A DNA stretch of 16,662 nt, taken from assembly GCA_029863825.1 (NCBI GenBank), contig JAOTUP010000011.1:1-16662 (forward strand). Reading direction: 5' to 3'. Each line of letters opens with the position of its first letter. Positions within the stretch are counted from its first letter, which is position 1. This DNA comes from Acidobacteriota bacterium (lineage in GTDB: Bacteria; Acidobacteriota; Thermoanaerobaculia; Multivoradales; JAHEKO01). Below the pieces are notes generated by a model. The model had not been told where the DNA came from. It saw only the letters and a list, made by a program, of their open reading frames with translations, and did no database searches. The translations under genes and the position numbers were made by a program. This document shows, one piece after another, positions 1-6,605 of the stretch.

Positions 1-3000
1 GTGGCGGTGCCTTCGCGCTCGACGAGCCGAACCTCGAGCTCATCACCGGAGAGCTCAACCGTCTCTCCGGCGAGGTCGATGTGGAGGCGACCGTCGTCTT
101 CGAGCTGGGTCGCGAGGATGTCGCCGTCTGCCACCGCCAGGGCTTGCTGTAATGCCTTCATCTGCTTGCCGAAGCGGGGCCCGCACTTGGGGAAATTGGG
201 CCGCACGTCGTGGCGCACGTAGACGGTGCGGTCCTCCGCCCAACGCAGGTCATGGACATTGAGTTCTTGCAGCAACACCGCGGAATGCGGCGCCACTACC
301 CGGCGCAGCTCCTGGTCCGCGGTGACAATTGTCACCGCGGCCAAAGGCTGTCGAGTTTTGAGGCCGTGGTCATTGCGCGCCGCGTGACCGAGGCGCACGA
401 TCCGCTGAACGACTGCCATCCCTCTCTCGAGCTCGTCGTCGTGCCTGCCGGCCATGTCGTCAGGCCACTCTTCAAGATGGACGCTGAGCGCCGAGCCCCG
501 ATTCAGACTGCGCTCGAGATGACGATGCAGGACGTCGGCCACGAACGGAGTGAAGGGCGCGATCAATCGCGCGAGCCTGCACAGCACGTCGTAGAGCGTC
601 TGGTAGGCACTCTCCTTGCCTACGTTGTGCCGGCCGCTCGGCGCCCAGAAGCGATCTCGGCTGCGGCGAATGTACCAGTTTGTCAGGTCATCGATGAAGC
701 TCTCTAACTCGCGCGCCGACTCGACGATGCGATAGGCGTCGAGATGAGAGGTGAGAGCCTCGGAAAGACGATCGAGGCGGAGCAAGATCCAGCGATCGAG
801 CTGCGGTCGTTGGGCGAAGTCGACGAGCTCATCGCGTGGCCGCCAGCCGTCGAGATTGGCGTAGATCGTAAAGAAGGAAACCGCGTTCCACAGTGGCAGC
901 AGGAATTTCTGCGCCGCCTCGCGCACCAGTTTGGCGGAGAAGCGAGACGTCAGCTCCGGGTTCGAGATGAAGAAGTACCAGCGAAGCGCGTCGGCGCCGG
1001 TCTCCTCCAGCACCGCCATCGGGTCGACCACATTGCCGATGCGCTTCGACATCTTCCGACCCTGCTCGTCATTGATATGGCCGAGCACAATGCAGTTGGT
1101 GTAGGCGGCGCGATCGAAAAGGAGAACGCCGAGCACATGCAGAGTGTAGAACCAGCCGCGCGTTTGATCGACCGCCTCGGCGATAAAATCGGCGGGGAAT
1201 CCATTGCCTGTGGAAGGATCGAAATCGGCCGTCGGTGTTCCGGTGTAGTGGTGTTGTGCAAACGGCATCGCGCCGGAGTCGAACCAGGCATCGATGACAT
1301 CCTCGACGCGCCCCATGACGCCGCCGGCGCACTCTGGGCACGGCCAGACAAACGGCGCAACCGGCGCGTCGCGGTCGACGAAGGGGCGATGAGGATCGAA
1401 ATGATCGCGATCGTAGAGGCTTTCGGGCGCCCGCCGACCGGCGGCTGAGAAGAGCTCCGCGAACGAGCCGATCACTCGCATGTTGGGGCAGCTGTCGCAC
1501 TCCCAGACCGGGAGCGGCGTGCCCCAGTAGCGCTTTCGTGAAAGTGCCCAGTCGACGACGGTCTCGAGCCAGTTCCCGAAGCGGCCTTCGCCCACGTGCT
1601 GCGGGTGCCACGTGATCTGATCACGGTTTCTCGCGATCAGGGCTTGCTTGGCGCTGGGCACCGTCGTGCGCACGAACCAGCTGACGGAGGCGTAGTAGAG
1701 CAGCGGCTCGTCGCAGCGCCAGCAGAACGGATAGTTGTGGGTGTAACGCTCGCTGTGAAGAAGCAGGTGTCGCTCCTTGAGATCGCGTATGATCTGCGGA
1801 TCGGCTTCCTTGAAGCGTTGCGAGGTGAATGGCTCCGTTCCTTCGCCGCTGATTCTGCCCTCACTATCGACCGTCAGCAGTAGCGGCAGGCCCAGCCGCT
1901 GCCCGCTCGCGTGGTCGTCCTCGCCGAAGGCGGGCGCCGTGTGGACGATGCCGGTGCCTTCGCTCGCGGTGACGTAGTCGGCGGCAAATACACGCCAGCC
2001 ATGCTCGTCGCTCGGCGGGGGATCGAAATGACTGGCGGCTGGCCGATCACCGATCGGCACGCGGTATGGCCTTTCGTACCGCAGGCCCTCGAGATCGGCA
2101 CCATGAAAGCGGGTTACGGCCTCTGACTCCCGCAAGTCGATTCGCTGACGCGTGCCGTTCTGGTCGATATCGCATGGGACCGCGGTCTCGAGATCTTCAG
2201 CAAAAAGCAACAGCTGTCCCGGGCGTCGAGGATCTTCGACGACGCGATAGACGAGACCTGCCGAAACCGCCATGCCTGTATGTCCGAGAAGGGTCCATGG
2301 TGTCGTCGTCCATGCGACGAGACTCAGGCCAGGCGGAGAGTCCCAGAAGGAACCGTCGACGGTCCGAAGCGATTGCCCGGCGAGGACCGGGAAAAGTCCC
2401 CATATCGACGGGTCATCCGCCTGTTGGTAGTTTTGCGCGACTTCGTGGCTCGAGAGGGTCGTGCCGCAGCGAGAGCAGTAGGGCTGAATCTTGTAGCCTT
2501 TTTCGAGCAGTCCATCCGAGTGAAGACGCGACAGGGCCCACCAGACGGATTCGATGTAGCGATTCGAGTAGGTGAAATAAGCGTCTTCAACGTCGATCCA
2601 GAATCCAACCCGCTCGGTCATTTCACGCCACTGGCGCTCATAGGTGCTGACGCTCTCGAAACAGGCTTGATTGAACCTCTCGACGCCGTAGCGCTCGATA
2701 TCCTGCTTGCCGGAGAAGCCGAGCTTCTTTTCGACCTCGATTTCGACGGGCAATCCGTGCGTGTCCCAGCCAGCCTTGCGTTCGACATGGAATCCACGCA
2801 TCGTCTTATAGCGCGGAAGCAGATCCTTGACTACGCGAGTGACGACATGGCCGACGTGGGGAACGTTGTTGGCGGTCGGAGGACCTTCGTAAAAGACGAA
2901 TCGAGGACCCCGAGCGGTCTTCTCCAGGGTGCGGTCAAACACTCCAAGACGCTTCCATTCACCAAGGACCTCTTGCTCCAGGCTGGGGAACGGATAGCCC

Positions 3001-3032
3001 TTCGGGAGGTCCGGGAATCGCGTGTCGTTCAT
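1..3032 (-). CDS. ileS: Isoleucyl-tRNA synthetase, type 2 (C-terminus cut by window edge)
   Basis: This gene charges tRNA-Ile with isoleucine in the cytoplasm. The frame from ATG at 3032 stays open to the left edge (1010 codons visible), so only a short C-terminal piece is missing if the family length of about 1040-1080 holds. Visible motifs are the HIGH-type signature PPTANNVPHVGH (H59-H62), the class I core GWDTHGLPVEIEVEKKLG, a zinc knuckle YCSRCGTTLSSHE, the CP1 editing domain with WTTTPWT (T242-T244) and GTGIVHTAPAFGEDD, and KMSKR at 660-664 (1041-1055). PPTANN and KMSKR resemble the type-2, eukaryote-like IleRS branch, which is generally less sensitive to mupirocin; the HVGH motif keeps the canonical order. 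Oddities: the usual L-P-x-N after WTTTPWT reads L-L-G-H, with His at 251, and a perfect 24-bp palindrome lies in the 3' part. The gene follows the alpha/beta-hydrolase gene on the same strand by 64 bp and has its own TAGAAT box. Confidence 0.97.
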   Translation of the reverse strand, partial: MNDTRFPDLPKGYPFPSLEQEVLGEWKRLGVFDRTLEKTARGPRFVFYEGPPTANNVPHVGHVVTRVVKDLLPRYKTMRGFHVERKAGWDTHGLPVEIEVEKKLGFSGKQDIERYGVERFNQACFESVSTYERQWREMTERVGFWIDVEDAYFTYSNRYIESVWWALSRLHSDGLLEKGYKIQPYCSRCGTTLSSHEVAQNYQQADDPSIWGLFPVLAGQSLRTVDGSFWDSPPGLSLVAWTTTPWTLLGHTGMAVSAGLVYRVVEDPRRPGQLLLFAEDLETAVPCDIDQNGTRQRIDLRESEAVTRFHGADLEGLRYERPYRVPIGDRPAASHFDPPPSDEHGWRVFAADYVTASEGTGIVHTAPAFGEDDHASGQRLGLPLLLTVDSEGRISGEGTEPFTSQRFKEADPQIIRDLKERHLLLHSERYTHNYPFCWRCDEPLLYYASVSWFVRTTVPSAKQALIARNRDQITWHPQHVGEGRFGNWLETVVDWALSRKRYWGTPLPVWECDSCPNMRVIGSFAELFSAAGRRAPESLYDRDHFDPHRPFVDRDAPVAPFVWPCPECAGGVMGRVEDVIDAWFDSGAMPFAQHHYTGTPTADFDPSTGNGFPADFIAEAVDQTRGWFYTLHVLGVLLFDRAAYTNCIVLGHINDEQGRKMSKRIGNVVDPMAVLEETGADALRWYFFISNPELTSRFSAKLVREAAQKFLLPLWNAVSFFTIYANLDGWRPRDELVDFAQRPQLDRWILLRLDRLSEALTSHLDAYRIVESARELESFIDDLTNWYIRRSRDRFWAPSGRHNVGKESAYQTLYDVLCRLARLIAPFTPFVADVLHRHLERSLNRGSALSVHLEEWPDDMAGRHDDELERGMAVVQRIVRLGHAARNDHGLKTRQPLAAVTIVTADQELRRVVAPHSAVLLQELNVHDLRWAEDRTVYVRHDVRPNFPKCGPRFGKQMKALQQALAVADGDILATQLEDDGRLHIDLAGETVELSGDELEVRLVEREGTA
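317..340. repeat. Perfect 24-bp palindrome with CRP/FNR-like core, inside ileS
   Basis: The left arm is CCGCGGTGACAA and the right arm is its exact reverse complement, TTGTCACCGCGG, with no spacer. The centre contains GTGA (322-325), N6 and TCAC (332-335), the core spacing of CRP/FNR-family operators. It lies within the part of ileS that encodes AAVTIVTA, in the C-terminal anticodon-binding region. In RNA it could also fold as a hairpin with a small loop. Whether it is an operator, a structured mRNA element or a coincidence cannot be decided from the sequence. Confidence 0.6.
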
Positions 3033-3057
3033 GTTTCGTTTGACCCTCGTTGGCGGT

Positions 3058-3063
3058 ATTCTA
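3058..3063 (-). promoter_or_regulatory. Candidate -10 element of ileS (TAGAAT)
   Basis: On the minus strand TAGAAT ends 25 nt before the ileS ATG, which would give a leader of roughly 19 nt containing GAGGGT as a possible ribosome binding site. No clear -35 hexamer is visible 16-18 bp upstream. It lies in the 64-bp gap after the hydrolase gene, so ileS may be transcribed both from here and by read-through. Confidence 0.35.
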
Positions 3064-3096
3064 TGACGCCGCAGCAGGGGCCCTTGGCCTCGATCG

Positions 3097-4092
3097 TCAG
3101 CTGACGACGCGATCCAGAAAGGACTCGAGTTTGCCTGCGAAGGTGTGCGGTGCCTCGAGGTGAGGGAGACTCCCCACTCCCTCGAAGACGTCGAGCTGGG
3201 CTCCGTGCAGCCGATTGAGCCAAAGATCGGCGGTTTCGACCGCGGGAGCATTCCCATCTCTTCCCCACGCCATCCAGATGGGCACGTCGAGGCGGGCGAG
3301 CGAGGGTTCGACTTGATGGTTGAGGTAGCCGCTCAGATGGGCGGCGAGGGCCAAATGCGAGCCGGGCTGGTGGCTGGAGCGATAGTAGTGCTCGATGCGG
3401 GTCGCGTCGACACGGTCGGCGGATGCGAATACTTCGCGGCGCAAGTGCCTCGAGAGAGCTGGTCGGGACGTGTGAAGATTGAGAGCACTTGTTCCGACCA
3501 GAGGTAGACGGAGAGCACGGTTGGTGAGGGCATCCGCCAGGTCCGGCTCATCGTTATGGGCTTCGAGACCCAGCGGCGTGCTCAGCCCCAGGCACGTGAC
3601 GAGCTGCGGCGAGTCCGCGGCCGTCTGGATGGCATACGCTGCCGCAAGGCCCGCACCGACGAGCGCCGTTCGCTCGCGGACGACCTCCTCGATAAAGTCC
3701 CGAAGCAACTGAATGTAGAGCTCCCCGTCGTACCTGATCGCCGGCTTGTCCGAGTGACCCCACCCGAGGAGATCGGGTGCGAAGATGCAGCGTTGTCGGG
3801 ACAGCGCGAGACTGGCGTCGCGCCATTCCTCGGCGTCGTGCCCTGGACCGAGCGAGTGGATGAGGACGACCGGTTCGCCCTCTCCGAGTTGCTGGAAAGC
3901 AATCTCGCCATGACGCCAGGAGTAGCGGCGCGAGCGGCCCCACGTGGCTGCCTCGAGCTCGCAGTTGCGGCGTGCGATCAGGGCATTGGCGAGGGCGGGA
4001 GCGCCGATGGCCGCAGAGCCCCAGAGCAGTGTCCTCGTCAGACGTCGGCGTCTGCGGCCCGTGCGGGAGGAGCGGTGGGAAGACGCGGCCAT
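3097..4092 (-). CDS. Alpha/beta-hydrolase fold protein without the nucleophile serine, N-terminal anchor or signal
   Basis: This 331-residue protein has the alpha/beta-hydrolase layout: strand and oxyanion-loop region VVLIHSLGPG (75-84), APDLLGWGHSDKP (105-117), nucleophile-elbow position LVGAGLAAAYA (144-154), acid-strand IWMAWGRD with D279, and SLPH with H311. In active members the elbow is Gly-x-Ser-x-Gly/Ala; here the central residue is Gly148 (GGC, 3649-3651), one base from a Ser codon. Unless another residue substitutes, it should not act as a classical serine hydrolase. The N-terminus (RRRRR followed by LTRTLLWGSAAIGAPALANALI, residues 13-39) looks like a membrane anchor or Tat/Sec-type signal. 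I chose ATG 4092 because a longer frame, back to 4377, would run over rlmH and contains no family-like sequence. An extended -10 lies 9 nt upstream. The substrate or role is unknown; ileS follows on the same strand. Confidence 0.85.
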   Translation of the reverse strand: MAASSHRSSRTGRRRRRLTRTLLWGSAAIGAPALANALIARRNCELEAATWGRSRRYSWRHGEIAFQQLGEGEPVVLIHSLGPGHDAEEWRDASLALSRQRCIFAPDLLGWGHSDKPAIRYDGELYIQLLRDFIEEVVRERTALVGAGLAAAYAIQTAADSPQLVTCLGLSTPLGLEAHNDEPDLADALTNRALRLPLVGTSALNLHTSRPALSRHLRREVFASADRVDATRIEHYYRSSHQPGSHLALAAHLSGYLNHQVEPSLARLDVPIWMAWGRDGNAPAVETADLWLNRLHGAQLDVFEGVGSLPHLEAPHTFAGKLESFLDRVVS

Positions 4093-4101
4093 CGGTACGG
4101 G

Positions 4102-4110
4102 ATCATAACA
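4102..4110 (-). promoter_or_regulatory. Candidate extended -10 (TGTTATGAT) for the alpha/beta-hydrolase gene
   Basis: On the minus strand TGT-TATGAT matches the extended -10 pattern TGn-TAnnnT. It ends 9 nt before the ATG at 4092, so transcription starting about 7 nt downstream would leave a leader of only 2-3 nt. No Shine-Dalgarno sequence is visible in front of this ATG, which agrees with a leaderless or nearly leaderless message. Confidence 0.45.
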
Positions 4111-4176
4111 ATCGGCGGCTGGCGACGATCTGGGTCCATCTCCGGGCAGAAGGCGGGCTCCGAGTAGAGCACCTTG

Positions 4177-4182
4177 TAGAAT
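4177..4182 (+). promoter_or_regulatory. Candidate -10 element (TAGAAT) of the rlmH cluster
   Basis: TAGAAT lies in the 158-bp divergent region between the hydrolase start (4092, minus) and the rlmH start (4251, plus). It would give a leader of about 60 nt that holds the GGAG ribosome binding site. No convincing -35 hexamer is visible. It is the same hexamer as in front of ileS and of the lipoprotein gene at 11556. Confidence 0.3.
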
Positions 4183-4250
4183 GCCCGCCACTGCCGCTTG
4201 CGAGAGGGGGTGCCACTCCGGGCAGGCAGGGGAAACAATGGAGTGCAGTC

Positions 4251-4727
4251 TTGAGTCGAGTGATTCATATCCTGTGGGCGGGGCGGCCCGAACGAGGCGC
4301 ATGGGAAGAGCTGTGCCGCCAGTACCGGCAGAGAATTGGCCACTATCGACCGATTCGGGATCGCTCGATTCGCACACAACAGATCAAGGACGTGAAAGCT
4401 CGGCGGAGAGCCGAAGAAAAGGCCCTCTTGGCGGCGCTTCCCGATCCGGCGTGGGTGGTTGCTCTGGATCGCCGCGGGAAATCGATCAATTCAGGGGACT
4501 TCGCCAGCTGGCTGGGGAATCTGAGCCGAGACTGGCCCCATCCGCTGGTCTTCGTTGTGGGCTCCGATCTGGGGTTGGGAAAGGGTCTCCTGACCACGGC
4601 GCAAGAGAGTTTTTCTCTCGGCAGAATGACCCTGCCGCATCAACTGGCGAGGCTTGTCGTATACGAGCAGTTGTACAGGGCATTGTCGATTGCGGCCGGA
4701 ATGAAGTACCATCGCGAGCCGTTGTAA
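4251..4727 (+). CDS. rlmH: 23S rRNA (pseudouridine-1915-N3) methyltransferase RlmH
   Basis: RlmH is a small SPOUT (knotted) methyltransferase that uses SAM to methylate pseudouridine 1915 in helix 69 of 23S rRNA on assembled ribosomes. The 158-residue length matches the family (about 155). Recognisable parts are the N-terminal strand VIHILWAGRPERGAWEE, WVVALDRRGKSINSGDFASWL, the knot region FVVGSDLGLGKGLL, the segment MTLPHQLARLVVYEQLYRA and the C-terminal MKYHREPL. The knot usually reads GGxxGL; here it is GSDLGL, a small deviation. I prefer TTG 4251 as the start because GGAG (4240-4243) lies 7 nt upstream; GTG 4260 would leave 16 nt and is the alternative. The upstream frame to 3972 is antisense to the hydrolase gene. 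It is the first gene of the cluster running to 8092. The common partner rsfS is not next to it. Confidence 0.93.
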   Translation: MSRVIHILWAGRPERGAWEELCRQYRQRIGHYRPIRDRSIRTQQIKDVKARRRAEEKALLAALPDPAWVVALDRRGKSINSGDFASWLGNLSRDWPHPLVFVVGSDLGLGKGLLTTAQESFSLGRMTLPHQLARLVVYEQLYRALSIAAGMKYHREPL

Positions 4728-4791
4728 GTGTAGTCACAAGATGCGCGGCAGCGTGGGCGAGCAGACTGACATTGAAAGAGGAGTCGAGAAC

Positions 4792-5196
4792 GTGGCAAGA
4801 GCGACTCGTGGCAAGACGAAGAATCCTCAACGCAATCGAATCAATGGCGTAGAAGCGATTCGCAAGAAGCTGGTGCAACAGCGCCAAGAGATACTGGATC
4901 TCTACGTCAACGACCTGCGGATGGGACAGCAGACGCAGAATGACGGAGCGGAAGATCTCGTGGACCGGGCCAACGACGCATATGTGAGACAGTTCATGCT
5001 GTCTCTGTCCGGGAACGAGCGGGATCTGCTGTTGGAGATTGACGAGGCCCTGGTTCGACTCGACGGAGAAGAGTTCGGAACCTGCGGCCATTGCGAGAAG
5101 AAGATCGCAAGCAAGCGCCTGCAGGCGGTGCCGTGGGCCCGCTACTGCGTCGACTGCCAAGAGCTTTCGGAGCAGGGGATCCTGCACGAGAGCTGA
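4792..5196 (+). CDS. dksA: DksA/TraR-family RNA-polymerase-binding zinc-finger protein
   Basis: This 134-residue protein belongs to the DksA/TraR family, whose members insert a coiled coil into the RNA polymerase secondary channel and tune transcription, often together with ppGpp. The N-terminal half is helical and charged (VEAIRKKLVQQRQEILDLY) and contains AEDLVDRAND, comparable to the DxxDxA tip of DksA. The C4 zinc finger is complete: C98-G-H-C101 and C119-V-D-C122 with 17 residues between the pairs. I place the start at GTG 4792 because AGGAG at 4779-4783 lies 8 nt upstream; the in-frame ATG at 4741 lacks such a site. It lies 64 bp after rlmH and 17 bp before the LapAB fusion, so co-transcription is likely. 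I cannot tell from sequence alone whether it is a true DksA or a paralogue. Confidence 0.88.
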   Translation: MARATRGKTKNPQRNRINGVEAIRKKLVQQRQEILDLYVNDLRMGQQTQNDGAEDLVDRANDAYVRQFMLSLSGNERDLLLEIDEALVRLDGEEFGTCGHCEKKIASKRLQAVPWARYCVDCQELSEQGILHES

Positions 5197-5213
5197 GTAC
5201 CCGGCGGGGAGCT

Positions 5214-6605
5214 ATGCGTTTTAGGACATTCGCTGGAGTCATCTTGGCGCTGGCCGCGATTGTCTCGGTTTCCTATCTCGCACATCTGAATTTCGATCTC
5301 CTGCAGCGAGACTTCGCAATTTCGCCGACCTCCGGAATGCCGGTCTATTCGGCGTTGCTTATCGCGTTTCTTCTCGGATTCCTGCCTACCGTCGGCGTGT
5401 TGCTGACGCAGACGCTGCGGCGCGACCTCGCAGAGCGTCGAGCTCGCCGGCGGAGTCGGCAGGAAAAGAGCGTCGAGAGCAGTTTCCGGCGCGCAGCCGA
5501 CTACCGTGCCGACGGTCAGTGGGGGCGGGCACTGGACGAACTGGATAGTGTGTTGGCGGATCAGCCAGAGGATTTTTCGGCGTTGCTTCTACAGGGCGAG
5601 ATCCTGCGGCGATCTGGGAGGCCCGACGAGGCACTTGAAGTGCACAGGCGAGCTTCGGTCCTCTACCCACGAAGCGTGGCGCTTCTATACGAGCTGGCAG
5701 AAGACTATCGCTCGTTGAATGACCTGGACGTCGCGGAGGAGATCGAAGAGCGCGTACTGCGTGATTTCTCTGGATTGGGACTGCACGTGCTGCAGTCCCG
5801 GAGAGACCGCTCGCTCGAGGCAGGGGAGTGGGACGATGCGGGTCGACTCCAGGAACGTGTTTTCATGCTGCGGGGCGAAGCCGTCGACGGGACGGTCGAA
5901 GACGGGGACGGAGCCATCCGAATCGGCTTGGCCTATCAGCGCGCCGTGGGAGAGCTCGACAACGACCGCTTCGACGAAGCAGAACGGACTCTGAAAGAGA
6001 TTCTCGACAGCGAGCCTCGCTTCGTTCCGGGGCTGATTCTTCGCGGCGAAATGGAGGCTCTCAAGGGAAGAAGTGGCAATGCCGTCAGCCGCTGGAGAAA
6101 GGGTTTCGAAGAGACCGGAAGTCCGGTTTTCCTGCAGCGCATCGAGGACCATTTCATCGAGAGAGGGCAGCCGATCGAGGCAATCGATACGATGCATCAG
6201 ATCATCAACGCGTGCGACAGTACTCTGGTTCCCCGGTTCTTTCTCGGCAGGCTTTTTTACCGGTTGGAGATGCATGACGAGGCGTTGCGAACGTTGGAGG
6301 ACCTGACCGAGGAGATCACTGTTTCGCCCACCTATCACTTGTTGTTGGCGAGAATTCATCATCGCCGGGGAGAGATGGCCGCGGCGGCAGAGAGCTACCT
6401 GATGTGCGTCAAGGAAGCGGGCCTTCTTGGTACCGGTTTCGTGTGCCGAGCATGTCGGAGACGATACCCGGACTGGCGTGACCGGTGTGACGACTGTGGC
6501 TCCTGGAACTCCGTCGAGCTCAATTTCGAGTTGGAGAAGTTCTCGGCGGAGGACCTCGGTTTACGCCAGGCACCCGTGCGGAGCCACTTCGAACGACCCG
6601 ATTGA
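5214..6605 (+). CDS. lapB: LapA-LapB fusion: two-TM anchor, TPR array and rubredoxin-type zinc knuckle
   Basis: This 463-residue protein has three parts. Residues 5-24 and 43-68 are two membrane helices separated by a short loop (LNFDLLQRDFAISPTSGMP), followed by a basic stretch (RRDLAERRARRRSRQEK), as in LapA/DUF1049 proteins. Residues of about 92-405 form a TPR array (for example GRALDELDSVLADQPEDF and FDEAERTLKEILDSEPRF). The C-terminus has the rubredoxin-like knuckle C411-R-A-C414 and C425-D-D-C428 of LapB (YciM). In E. coli, LapA and LapB are separate inner-membrane proteins encoded side by side; LapB steers FtsH degradation of LpxC and so sets LPS synthesis. A similar role here is inferred. 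GGGGAG (5206-5211) sits unusually close to the ATG. The stop overlaps the start of the holA-like gene, so translational coupling is likely. Confidence 0.85.
   Translation: MRFRTFAGVILALAAIVSVSYLAHLNFDLLQRDFAISPTSGMPVYSALLIAFLLGFLPTVGVLLTQTLRRDLAERRARRRSRQEKSVESSFRRAADYRADGQWGRALDELDSVLADQPEDFSALLLQGEILRRSGRPDEALEVHRRASVLYPRSVALLYELAEDYRSLNDLDVAEEIEERVLRDFSGLGLHVLQSRRDRSLEAGEWDDAGRLQERVFMLRGEAVDGTVEDGDGAIRIGLAYQRAVGELDNDRFDEAERTLKEILDSEPRFVPGLILRGEMEALKGRSGNAVSRWRKGFEETGSPVFLQRIEDHFIERGQPIEAIDTMHQIINACDSTLVPRFFLGRLFYRLEMHDEALRTLEDLTEEITVSPTYHLLLARIHHRRGEMAAAAESYLMCVKEAGLLGTGFVCRACRRRYPDWRDRCDDCGSWNSVELNFELEKFSAEDLGLRQAPVRSHFERPD

Noticed and set aside
210..1448. Two long plus-strand frames (210-707 and 744-1448) opposite ileS
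   Set aside because: They are antisense to the clearly conserved IleRS frame and their translations show no family-like pattern; long antisense frames are common in GC-rich DNA.
1611..1625. Palindrome CGTGATC-T-GATCACG inside ileS
   Set aside because: Arms of 7 bp with a 1-bp centre are expected about once in a window of this size; no other support.
4093..4377. N-terminal extension of the alpha/beta-hydrolase frame back to ATG 4377
   Set aside because: It would overlap the rlmH coding sequence and adds low-complexity, non-family sequence; ATG 4092 with its anchor segment is the natural start.
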